DNA of 64,000 nt from Bin127 sp965203505 (GTDB lineage Bacteria > Chloroflexota > Dehalococcoidia > Lucifugimonadales > Lucifugimonadaceae), in NCBI GenBank assembly GCA_965203505.1, contig OZ241880.1, positions 1,302,001 to 1,366,000 on the forward strand, written 5' to 3'. The notes beneath the pieces were generated by a model. That model was not told the DNA's origin and made no database searches. It was given only the letters and a program-made list of their open reading frames with translations. Positions 8,820 to 16,508 of the stretch are shown piece by piece (positions within the stretch are counted from its first letter, which is position 1; every line of letters starts with the position of its first letter). The translations under genes were made by a program, and so were the position numbers.

Positions 8820-9722
8820 TTGTCCTCGCACCCTCCGATTGGTGACGCAAAGTTGAGCAGCTATCAGTCAGTCTGCATCGCACATCACAGTCTGCTGCCC
8901 CGTGCCGCGCAACTGGCAGATGAGATCGTCCAAAGATACTCCGATCGATGCCGCTGGTGGCACGCCAATGAAATGACATTGGCCCACGAGGAGGCAGACG
9001 ACCGACTGAGAGACACGGACCTGGTTATCACGGTTGGGGGCGACGGTACGATACTGCGCGGAATGCATACGGCATCGCTGTTCGGGATACCGGTACTAGG
9101 CGTAAATATGGGTCGCGTCGGCTTCATGAGCGAAATCGATTCTGAGAACGCGATTGATGAGATACCGTGGTACCTGGACGGTAATGGACGAGTCGACGAA
9201 CGAGCCATGCTGCGAGCAACTCTCGACGCGGATGAAAACGCCGCGCTACACGCGTTGAACGATGTCACCGTCCACCGCGGTGGGGAGTTACGCGTCATCG
9301 AAGTCGAAGCGATAGTCGATGGCGTCGAATTGTCGACCTTCCGGGGAGACGGCGTGATCGTCGCGACTTCGACAGGATCAACCGGTTACACGTTGCAACT
9401 GGGTGGTCCGGTGATAGATCCGAGTTCCCAAGTATTCCTGCTGAAACCGATCGCCGGTCATATGAGCCAGTTCGGTGGCGTCGTCTTAGATTCCGAGAGC
9501 GTTCTCGATCTGAAGTTAGGTACGACCGCGGATGCGACGCTCACAGTCGACGGTTACCTTAGCCGAAACATGCACGACGGATCGACGGTGAGAATATCGC
9601 GCAGTGAGAGATGCGCCAGATTCTTGCGCCGCGGGCAGAAGAGCACGTTTTGGGAAGGTCTATCGCATAGATTAGGGATGCGTATCGGAGCAGTCAGGCG
9701 CGACGAGAGTTCCAACGGATGA
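8820..9722 (+). CDS. nadK: NAD kinase
   Basis: This is an ATP-NAD kinase that phosphorylates NAD+ to NADP+ in the cytosol. The GGDGT motif is present (VITVGGDGTILRGM), followed by GIPVLGVNMGRVGFM and the downstream LNDVTVHRG and ATSTGSTGYTLQLGGPVIDP segments that form the NAD site. At 300 residues it has normal length. The start is unsettled: TTG at 8820 gives about 11 extra residues, and TTG at 8853 puts the first strand (YQSVCIAHH) close to the N-terminus as in most homologues. Neither has a clear ribosome binding site. Its place directly after nuoN and before a Nudix enzyme fits a nucleotide-cofactor role. Confidence 0.93.
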   Translation: MSSHPPIGDAKLSSYQSVCIAHHSLLPRAAQLADEIVQRYSDRCRWWHANEMTLAHEEADDRLRDTDLVITVGGDGTILRGMHTASLFGIPVLGVNMGRVGFMSEIDSENAIDEIPWYLDGNGRVDERAMLRATLDADENAALHALNDVTVHRGGELRVIEVEAIVDGVELSTFRGDGVIVATSTGSTGYTLQLGGPVIDPSSQVFLLKPIAGHMSQFGGVVLDSESVLDLKLGTTADATLTVDGYLSRNMHDGSTVRISRSERCARFLRRGQKSTFWEGLSHRLGMRIGAVRRDESSNG

Positions 9723-10297
9723 CAGCTTCCTCTGAAGAGAACGAGCCTATGAAAGCCGTACGGCTCGCATCAAAGACGATATTCCGGGGCGAAAAACTGA
9801 CGCTGCGTATCGACACTTTACAGATGGGGGATCGCGACGCAACCGACAAAGAGATTATTGCTCATCCAGGATCGGCGGTGATGATCCCAATAACCGTTCG
9901 AGGGACAGTTCTGCTTGTTAAGCAGTGGCGACCGGCGCAAGGTGGATATACGTTGGAATTGCCCTCGGGTACTCGTGACGGCGACGAGAATCCAGAGGCG
10001 ACGGCAGCACGTGAGCTTCGTGAGGAGACTGGGTACAGCGCTTCGACACTAACAGCAATCGGCGGGTTTTTCCCAGTATCGGGATACAGTGAAGAGTACT
10101 GCCACGGTTTCGTGGCAACTGGGCTCGAAGTCGACCCTTTGCCGCAGGATAAACTTGAAGACATCATGGTTGTCGAAACGACCGTCGACGATTTGCGGCG
10201 AATGTGTATGAACGGCGAAATTGACGATGCGCTGACAATTGCGGCGGTCACCCGTGCTTCCGCCTATCTTAACGAAGCTAGGAGAGCGGATGTTTAA
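9719..10297 (+). CDS. Nudix hydrolase, ADP-ribose pyrophosphatase type
   Basis: This 192-residue protein contains an exact Nudix box, Gx5Ex7REUxEExGU, beginning at the glycine of GTRDGDENPE and ending in RELREETGY. This box binds the catalytic metal. The upstream QWRPAQGGYTLELPSG is typical of the ADP-ribose pyrophosphatase (NudF/NudE-like) subgroup, which hydrolyses ADP-ribose to AMP and ribose 5-phosphate. That substrate is inferred from family resemblance. The ATG at 9719 overlaps the nadK stop. Its end overlaps the sdhA start by 8 bases. Confidence 0.88.
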   Translation: MTASSEENEPMKAVRLASKTIFRGEKLTLRIDTLQMGDRDATDKEIIAHPGSAVMIPITVRGTVLLVKQWRPAQGGYTLELPSGTRDGDENPEATAARELREETGYSASTLTAIGGFFPVSGYSEEYCHGFVATGLEVDPLPQDKLEDIMVVETTVDDLRRMCMNGEIDDALTIAAVTRASAYLNEARRADV

Positions 10298-11972
10298 GCA
10301 CGATGTCCTGATTATCGGGGCTGGTTTGGCTGGACTGCGCGCTGCTGTCGAAGCGACGCGGCTTGGGCTAGATGTTGCCGTTGTGAGCAAAGTACATCCG
10401 GTTCGGAGCCATTCGAACGCGGCGCAGGGAGGTATCAATGCTCCACTGACCGACCGGGGAGATGACTGGGAAGGTCATGCTCTAGACACCATCAAAGGCA
10501 GCGATTATTTGGCCGACCAAGACGCGGTCGAGATTATGTCTACGGAGGCTGGCGATGCGGTGATCGAACTTGAGCGAATGGGAGTGATCTTCAGCCGCGG
10601 CGACGATGGTCGACTGGGCACAAGGCGGTTTGGCGGTCAACTAGTAGCTCGGACATTCTTCGTAGGTGCGATTACTGGTTCGGCGATCCTGCATGTGCTT
10701 TACGAGCAGGCGTTGAGGTACGGGCTGAACGTTTATGAGGAATGGTTCGTCACCGATCTGATCATCGAAGACGGACGTTGCGTCGGAGTTGTGGCGCTCG
10801 ACATCAAAACCGGCGAGTTGCACTCAATCTGGGCTAAATCGGTCATATTGGCTACAGGTGGCGCTGGCCGTGTGTTCGAGCCATCTACGAACGCCATCAT
10901 CTGTACTGGTGATGGGCTTGCGCTGGCTTGGCGCGCAGGCGTACCGATGATGGACATGGAGATGGTCCAGTACCATCCGACGACGCTTGCACGTACTGGC
11001 ATCTTACTTTCGGAAGCAGCACGCGGCGAAGGAGCTCATCTGCTGAATTCAGAGGGAGAACGGTTCATGTTGACCTACGCTCCCCAGTATGAAGAACTCG
11101 CATCGAGAGATGTCGTGTCCAGAGCCGAGCAGACCGAGATTAACGAAGGACGCGGAATCGACGGTAACGTGTTGCTGGACTTGCGTCACCTCGGTCGCGA
11201 GTTCATTGAGGATCGCCTCGGTTATCTGCAAGAAGTGGCGGTTGAGTTTCTTGGAATTGATCTGGCCGAACAGCCGGTTCCTGTGCGACCTGGTGTGCAC
11301 TACATCATGGGCGGTGTCAAGACTGATGTTGATGGTGCCACTGTGGTGCCGGGGCTATATGCAGCCGGCGAGTGTGCCAATGTCAGCGTGCACGGTGCCA
11401 ATCGTTTGGGTGCCAACTCGTTGCTCGACACCGTCGTGTTCGGCAGGAGATCTGCGGTTCACGCGGCGGAGTACATCAAATCAATTGACGAAGGGTCAGG
11501 TTCGGATGAACACTTAGTTGCGACGAAGACCCGGATGCAGTCTTTATTGGACCGAGAACCGAACGAGAATTGGGCATCGATCCGCAACTTCATGGCGAAC
11601 GAAATGACTAATGGCATCGGTGTCTTCCGTGACCAAGCATCAATGGAAGGTGCGAAAGCGGCGATCGAAGACGTGGGTGAACGTGTGCCCAAGATGGCGG
11701 TCCAGAACAAGGGCAAAGTATTCAACACCGATCTCATCTTCACTCTGGAGATGGAGTTCATGGCCGACGTCGGTAAAGCGATCGTCCACAGCGCGTTGGC
11801 GCGAAAAGAGAGCAGGGGAGCACATTTCCGCACCGACATTACCGAGCGCGACGATGAAAACTGGTTGAAGCACACCCTCGCTTACCAAGACACTGAAACG
11901 GAAGACGGTGTGCGGATAGAGACTTCGGACGTGACGATCACAAAATGGGAGCCAGTCAAGAGGGTCTACTGA
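10290..11972 (+). CDS. sdhA: Succinate dehydrogenase/fumarate reductase flavoprotein subunit
   Basis: This is the FAD subunit that oxidises succinate to fumarate (560 residues). It has an N-terminal Rossmann motif (IIGAGLAGLRAA), the RSHSNAAQGGINA segment whose histidine is the expected site of covalent FAD attachment, the substrate-site motifs QYHPTTL and SEAARGEGAHLLN, HYIMGGVKTD, and the C-terminal NRLGANSLLDTVVFGRRSA. The ATG at 10290 is preceded by a good AGGAGAG ribosome binding site at 10280-10286. An in-frame earlier start inside the Nudix gene is less likely. Its stop and the sdhB start share bases as TGATG. Confidence 0.94.
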   Translation: MFKHDVLIIGAGLAGLRAAVEATRLGLDVAVVSKVHPVRSHSNAAQGGINAPLTDRGDDWEGHALDTIKGSDYLADQDAVEIMSTEAGDAVIELERMGVIFSRGDDGRLGTRRFGGQLVARTFFVGAITGSAILHVLYEQALRYGLNVYEEWFVTDLIIEDGRCVGVVALDIKTGELHSIWAKSVILATGGAGRVFEPSTNAIICTGDGLALAWRAGVPMMDMEMVQYHPTTLARTGILLSEAARGEGAHLLNSEGERFMLTYAPQYEELASRDVVSRAEQTEINEGRGIDGNVLLDLRHLGREFIEDRLGYLQEVAVEFLGIDLAEQPVPVRPGVHYIMGGVKTDVDGATVVPGLYAAGECANVSVHGANRLGANSLLDTVVFGRRSAVHAAEYIKSIDEGSGSDEHLVATKTRMQSLLDREPNENWASIRNFMANEMTNGIGVFRDQASMEGAKAAIEDVGERVPKMAVQNKGKVFNTDLIFTLEMEFMADVGKAIVHSALARKESRGAHFRTDITERDDENWLKHTLAYQDTETEDGVRIETSDVTITKWEPVKRVY

Positions 11973-12937
11973 TGCAATCAAAACTGAAAGTGAGCAGATA
12001 CGACCCCGAGACGATGGGCGAAGGTCAACGGCGATGGGACGAGTTTGAACTCGAGGTCCATCCAAGCGCTACGGTGCTTGATGCCTTGATACAGATCCGC
12101 GAAGAAGTGGATGGCACGCTGGCACTTCGCTGCGCGTGCCGAGCTTCGATCTGCGGATCGTGCGGTATGCGCGTGAATGGCGACGCCAAACTCGTGTGCA
12201 AAACGCGAATTGCTGACGTTTCCGACGAGGGTGAGACGATAGTAGTCGAGCCGATGGGGAACCAAGCGGTGATCAAGGATCTGGTGGTTACGCTGGACAC
12301 CTTCTTTGATAAAGTTCGCCAAGTCGATCCTTACCTGCAACCAGACTCAGTTCCGGAACAAGGCGAGTACGTCGCGAGCGACGATTCGATGGTTAACCTT
12401 TTGACCGCGATGAACTGCATCATGTGCGGTGCGTGCGTCTCGGACTGCACCGTGTTGGAGGTCGACGAGGCGTTCATAGGTCCGGCCGCATTGGCGAAAG
12501 CCTGGCGATTCGTCGAGGACCCGCGTGACGACAGACGCGACGAACGCTTGACGGAGCTTAACGACGTCGAAGGCGGGATTTGGGACTGCACACGGTGTTT
12601 CAAGTGCGTCGAGGTGTGCCCCAAGGACGTTGCGCCGATGGACCGGATCATGGAGATGCGCGATATGGCGATCGAGGCCGGCAACACCAACACGCCTGGC
12701 TATCGACACACCGAATCGTTCAACAAATCTGTTAAGAAACACGGACGTCTTGATGAAGCACGCTTGGCCGTCGAATCGGCGGGCTACACCAACGTGCCGC
12801 GACTAATTGACCTCGCCGAGATCGGCATCAAATCGGTATTGAAAGGTAAGATGCCACCGATGGTGCCGCACAAGGCCGATGAGAAGGAGAAGATAACCCG
12901 TATCTTCGATCGAGTAGAAAGTGAGCGGAAATCGTGA
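11972..12937 (+). CDS. sdhB: Succinate dehydrogenase/fumarate reductase iron-sulfur subunit
   Basis: This is the electron-transfer subunit of succinate:quinone oxidoreductase (321 residues). The N-terminal ferredoxin domain has the 2Fe-2S ligands CRASICGSC and a fourth Cys at KLVC. The C-terminal domain has CIMCGACVSDC and CTRCFKCVEVCP for the 4Fe-4S and 3Fe-4S clusters. The start is ATG 11972 in a TGATG overlap with sdhA. The C-terminus is about 60 residues longer than in the E. coli protein and basic, as is common when the partner is an SdhE-type subunit rather than cytochrome b anchors. Confidence 0.93.
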   Translation: MQSKLKVSRYDPETMGEGQRRWDEFELEVHPSATVLDALIQIREEVDGTLALRCACRASICGSCGMRVNGDAKLVCKTRIADVSDEGETIVVEPMGNQAVIKDLVVTLDTFFDKVRQVDPYLQPDSVPEQGEYVASDDSMVNLLTAMNCIMCGACVSDCTVLEVDEAFIGPAALAKAWRFVEDPRDDRRDERLTELNDVEGGIWDCTRCFKCVEVCPKDVAPMDRIMEMRDMAIEAGNTNTPGYRHTESFNKSVKKHGRLDEARLAVESAGYTNVPRLIDLAEIGIKSVLKGKMPPMVPHKADEKEKITRIFDRVESERKS

Positions 12938-13830
12938 AGTTCGCATTCTATCCCGGTTGCGTAGCTCGCGGAGCGGGCCCTGAACTGTTCGAATCAGCCG
13001 TCGCGGTGATGGACCGACTCGGCATCGAGTGGGTCGAGTTGACTGGTGCGTCGTGCACCGGCGCCGGAGTGTTACAGGAAAAAGACCAGAAACTCGGCGA
13101 TATCCTCAACATCCGAACGTTGGCGATGGCTGAGCAACTGGGTCTGCCAGTCATGACGATCTGTTCCACATGCCAAGGCGTAATCGCTCAAGCAGACCGC
13201 CGCGTCCGACGCGATTCCGATTATCTGGAAGAAATCAACGGGTATCTTGCGGAAGAAGGGCTATCCTACAGCGGCAACACGTCTGTGAAGCATCTGTTAT
13301 GGGTGCTCGTCGAAGACATCGGTGTAGAGACGTTAAAGAAGACGTTCGTGAAGGAACTTTCCGGCGTCAACCTCGCTCCGTTCTACGGTTGTTACATCGT
13401 GCGCCCGTCCGACGCGCTCGGTTTCGACGAAAATCCAGAGCGACAGACATCGTTAGAAACCGTGATCGAAGCCGTAGGCGGCAACGTCATCGACTTCCCC
13501 GGCAAAACCGCCTGTTGCGGCTTCCCGATCCTGCTCATCAACCAACGCAACTCCCTCCGCATGGTCGCCAACCACACGGGCACCGCCAGCGAACTAGGCG
13601 CCGACGCGATGGTCACCCCGTGCCCCCTTTGCCACCTAAACCTCGACGGCTACCAACCCAAAGCTCGACGACAGAACAACCGCGGCAAGGCCGACCTCCC
13701 GATCATCCACCTCCCGCAGTTGCTAGGGTTGGCTATGGGAATGGAAGCCAAGGGACTCGGGCTTGGCAAGCATCTCGTCGGCACCAAAGATATCGTCCGA
13801 AAGGTCGACTCGATACCGGTATCCAGCTGA
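12934..13830 (+). CDS. HdrB/SdhE-like CCG-domain subunit of a non-classical succinate dehydrogenase
   Basis: This 298-residue protein has two cysteine-rich (CCG) domains like heterodisulfide reductase subunit B and the SdhE subunit of class E succinate:quinone oxidoreductases, where it replaces the cytochrome b membrane anchors. The C-terminal domain has a Cys at about 153, CCGFP at about 193-197 and PCPLC at about 230-233, which is complete. The N-terminal domain has C9, then C41-T42-G where CC is expected, and CSTC at 77-80, so one ligand is missing. No transmembrane helix is seen, and no sdhC/sdhD follows. The start overlaps the sdhB stop by 4 bases, which supports a three-subunit SdhABE enzyme. 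Confidence 0.86.
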   Translation: MKFAFYPGCVARGAGPELFESAVAVMDRLGIEWVELTGASCTGAGVLQEKDQKLGDILNIRTLAMAEQLGLPVMTICSTCQGVIAQADRRVRRDSDYLEEINGYLAEEGLSYSGNTSVKHLLWVLVEDIGVETLKKTFVKELSGVNLAPFYGCYIVRPSDALGFDENPERQTSLETVIEAVGGNVIDFPGKTACCGFPILLINQRNSLRMVANHTGTASELGADAMVTPCPLCHLNLDGYQPKARRQNNRGKADLPIIHLPQLLGLAMGMEAKGLGLGKHLVGTKDIVRKVDSIPVSS

Positions 13831-14309
13831 TGTTTCGGTTTGGGTCGGCGAATTCCCGAAGACGAACCGAGAAACGCGCGTGGAAATCGTTTCCCACGTT
13901 TTGGTTGGCATTGGCGTTGATGGTCGCGGCGTGCAGCGATCCCAAGGAGCCGGTCCCGACGCTCGACCCAGATCCTCCGTTAACGCAAGCCCAAGCAATC
14001 GAGATTGCCAAAGCCTCGTTGGCTAAGGTTATCGAGGACATCGAGTTTGCCGGCTACGAACAGATACGGATCCGCGTTGGCAACATGCGCCTAAGTTACC
14101 TGCAAGAGCTGACAGAATCTGACCTCTATTCACCAGATTCACCTCGGATGCAGAGGCAGATATGGGCGGTCCAGGTGGGCGGCAGGTTCCCGGACGATCC
14201 AGAGCCTTACAGGGTTCCGTTTGGATACGGTGTAGTCGGTGTAGACGCGATAAACGGGGACATCTGGTTGCGAGCAAGATACGACAAAGAAATCTTGGTC
14301 GAGCCGTAG
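13830..14309 (+). CDS. Small lipoprotein downstream of sdhE, unknown function
   Basis: This 159-residue secreted lipoprotein has an arginine-rich N-terminus, a hydrophobic segment (FWLALALMV) and a lipobox VAAC with the lipidated Cys at about residue 36. A proline/aspartate linker follows, then a roughly 115-residue domain that begins with a helix (QAQAIEIAKASLAKVIEDI) and continues as strands ending VGVDAINGDIWLRARY. A helix-then-sheet layout ending in GDIW resembles PepSY-type domains, but this is weak. The ATG at 13830 overlaps the stop of the previous gene, so it is the last gene of this operon. No function is assigned. Confidence 0.72.
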   Translation: MFRFGSANSRRRTEKRAWKSFPTFWLALALMVAACSDPKEPVPTLDPDPPLTQAQAIEIAKASLAKVIEDIEFAGYEQIRIRVGNMRLSYLQELTESDLYSPDSPRMQRQIWAVQVGGRFPDDPEPYRVPFGYGVVGVDAINGDIWLRARYDKEILVEP

Positions 14310-14331
14310 AGAATGATCAGAGTAACTCGTC

Positions 14332-15279
14332 TCACTCCGCAGATGCTTCAGTATCAGACACCCGTTTAAACATCGCCGCAACAGCCGAAACGATCAAGAG
14401 AATCGCTGCGGGGGGCGACCACACCAGGGGAGCGATGTCCGTTGAGGATACTTCCGATGACCAAGGGAACGACACTGCGTAGGTGACGCACACCGCCGCG
14501 CAGCAGCCGAGCAGTGCGGCGCCCCGAAGAGACCTGCGCGCTCGCATCCTGTCGGCGTACAGGATCATGAGCACGAGAATGATTGCCTCAAGAAACAGGA
14601 TGTACGTGCCGTCAAATTGGAACCACCAGTAAAGTCCGTCAATCGCGTCGAAGAATCCGACGCTGGACACATAGAAGAACGCGTCGAACGTGTCGACAAT
14701 ACGTGAATACGACTCTCCGGCCCAGAGTAGGCCACCGAGCACGGCTAACCATTTCACCGGCTGCCGTCTGACCACCAGCACGCCATCGCGCAGTCGACTG
14801 TACACCACTGACAATCTGCTCGGCCGAAGAACACTTGGGGCAATCGATACGGTTATCGCAACCATGCCGGTCACGGCAACAACGTCTCGGAGGTCGTGGC
14901 GGAGCAGGCCACCGTAGGGAAACGTATCGATCTTGACGGGTGTTATGGCACTTGATATGTCGAACATATTGTTCCAAACAGTTGCGAGGGCGACCGCTAT
15001 AAGAAGGAGGAAGCCCAATGCGCGGTGTCTCATCGTGTCCAAGAACCGTACCGTGCCCACCAGCAGACATGGCCACCCCACTGTTATCACGAGCACCAGA
15101 ATCAGGTCTCTTAGGTCGGGTTCACTCCACTGGGGGAAATAGACTATGGCCGAAATAGATGCAACCGCTGCGTAGACGCCGCCGCTGACGATTGCTGACC
15201 AACGCGGTATGTCAGTTCGTACCGCTTTCGTCAGCGTTGTGAATAATGAGTCGGATCGATTATCTGTCTGGTTCGACAC
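14332..15279 (-). CDS. Polytopic membrane protein of unknown function
   Basis: This 315-residue protein has about eight hydrophobic segments separated by short loops. Examples are SAIVSGGVYAAVASISAIVYF near the N-terminus and AAILLIVSAVAAMF near the C-terminus. A central basic stretch (RPSRLSVVYSRLRDGVLVVRR) lies between helices 4 and 5 and is probably cytoplasmic. No motif of a known family was recognised. It converges on the preceding lipoprotein gene, with 22 bases between the stops. The gene upstream on the same strand is a permease 190 bases away, so it may be separately transcribed. Confidence 0.7.
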   Translation of the reverse strand: MSNQTDNRSDSLFTTLTKAVRTDIPRWSAIVSGGVYAAVASISAIVYFPQWSEPDLRDLILVLVITVGWPCLLVGTVRFLDTMRHRALGFLLLIAVALATVWNNMFDISSAITPVKIDTFPYGGLLRHDLRDVVAVTGMVAITVSIAPSVLRPSRLSVVYSRLRDGVLVVRRQPVKWLAVLGGLLWAGESYSRIVDTFDAFFYVSSVGFFDAIDGLYWWFQFDGTYILFLEAIILVLMILYADRMRARRSLRGAALLGCCAAVCVTYAVSFPWSSEVSSTDIAPLVWSPPAAILLIVSAVAAMFKRVSDTEASAE

Positions 15280-15469
15280 GGGCTTCGCTGACTCGCCAAA
15301 CGATCAAGCACATCCCACTACCGTTTTCACTCACCTCGATGGGCTTGCCGTACGTGCGGTCGCAACGTACAGTACGCGGTGTGGCACCAGACTACACCAT
15401 GCGACACTATCGGTTTTCCACCAAATCTAGTTCGACGAAACCGCGCCGAAACGATCACCGAACATCGGA

Positions 15470-16351
15470 TCAATCGCGGACGATCCGTCGATCTATCAAT
15501 GGGTATAGCGTTTCCATGATTGCCAGGAGCACAGCGAAAATGATCGCTGTCGTGATGACTATCGACTGAACCAACCCAGCGTTATTACCGAGGATGGCCT
15601 GTTGCAACAAGTAGCCGATGCCAGGATAGGCGAAGACGATCTCTACCATCACGGCGCCGGTGAAGATGATTCCCATACTGAGGAAGAGTTGCGTGAACTG
15701 CGGTAACGCGCAGTTGCGCATGCGGTACCACGAGAAGATTCGCCAATCTTTCAATCCCATGGCGCGGGATTGAACAACGTAATCCTCTCCTTCAACCGTC
15801 ACCATCATCCCTCGCATCAGGACGAGCCAGTGCGCGGTGCCAGTGAGGATGATGCTGAGCGTCGGCAAAGTACCGTGCCAAAGCAGCGTCCGAATGCCGT
15901 GCCAAGTAAGTTGAGGAGTCTCCCCCAAGGTGTAGCCGCCACCGGTAGGAAAGAGTTCCACCAACCAGACGAACAGCCAGATCAGGATCATGCCGAAGAT
16001 GAAATACGGCGTCGCGTACATCGTTAACGCGGCCGGTGTGCCCCAACGGGCGAGATGTCCGATTTTGCCGAAAGGCGATGCCATGAGCGCCCCTGCGACG
16101 GACCCTAGGATGAACGACACCGTCGTCGCTAGTCCCATCAACGCCAGCGTCCATGGCACGGCCTGAGTCACCTTTTCGCTGACGAAACCGCCTTCTAGGA
16201 CCCAAAGCCACCAGGTGGCAAAATCTGCGACGCTCGGAAACGATCCGAATTCAGTCCATAACGCCGGCAACCTAGGCACAAAAAAGGTGAGCGAGCCTGC
16301 GAGGAATACCGTTGCGACGAAGGATGCTGTGCGACGGGCGAGTTGGGACAT
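15470..16351 (-). CDS. ABC transporter permease, DppB/OppB type, shortened N-terminus
   Basis: This is the inner-membrane permease of a peptide/opine/nickel-type ABC importer (293 residues). It resembles the full-length permease at 23818-24828 in the TGGGYTLGETPQLTW region, in the EAA-like loop around EDYVVQSRAMGLKDWRIFSWY (the ATPase contact), and in GAVMVEIVFAYPGIGYLL. The N-terminal periplasmic part is about 40 residues shorter and lacks the PGDP motif usually found after the first helix. It follows a binding-protein gene (16509-18557). No second permease or ATPase follows, so it must either borrow subunits from the nearby complete operon or be a relic. Confidence 0.83.
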   Translation of the reverse strand: MSQLARRTASFVATVFLAGSLTFFVPRLPALWTEFGSFPSVADFATWWLWVLEGGFVSEKVTQAVPWTLALMGLATTVSFILGSVAGALMASPFGKIGHLARWGTPAALTMYATPYFIFGMILIWLFVWLVELFPTGGGYTLGETPQLTWHGIRTLLWHGTLPTLSIILTGTAHWLVLMRGMMVTVEGEDYVVQSRAMGLKDWRIFSWYRMRNCALPQFTQLFLSMGIIFTGAVMVEIVFAYPGIGYLLQQAILGNNAGLVQSIVITTAIIFAVLLAIMETLYPLIDRRIVRD

Positions 16352-16445
16352 GGGTAGGACTGTGAAGTCGCGGATTGTCGGGAATGGTCGCGCGATTCAG
16401 ACCGATTCTGTAGCCAACCGATAAGTGTATCCACAGGGAATCGCG

Positions 16446-16475
16446 ACAGTGCCCACTCTCCTGAGTGGGCACTGT
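16446..16475. promoter_or_regulatory. Perfect 13-bp hairpin between binding-protein and permease genes
   Basis: Bases 16446-16458 and 16463-16475 are exact inverted repeats with a 4-base TCCT loop. The hairpin lies between the stop of the binding-protein gene and the start of the permease gene on the - strand. No T-run follows on the - strand. Such intercistronic hairpins often stabilise or cap the abundant binding-protein transcript. On the + strand four Ts follow after five bases, so weak termination in that direction is also possible. Confidence 0.6.
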
Positions 16476-16508
16476 ACGGTTTTACCCGATTTGGATGTGA
16501 CGGCTGAC

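Noticed and set aside
13170..13829. Arg/Pro-rich frame running through the sdhE-like gene into the lipoprotein
   Set aside because: It overlaps the well-supported sdhE-like gene in another frame. Only the part from ATG 13830 has a signal peptide and a coupled start.
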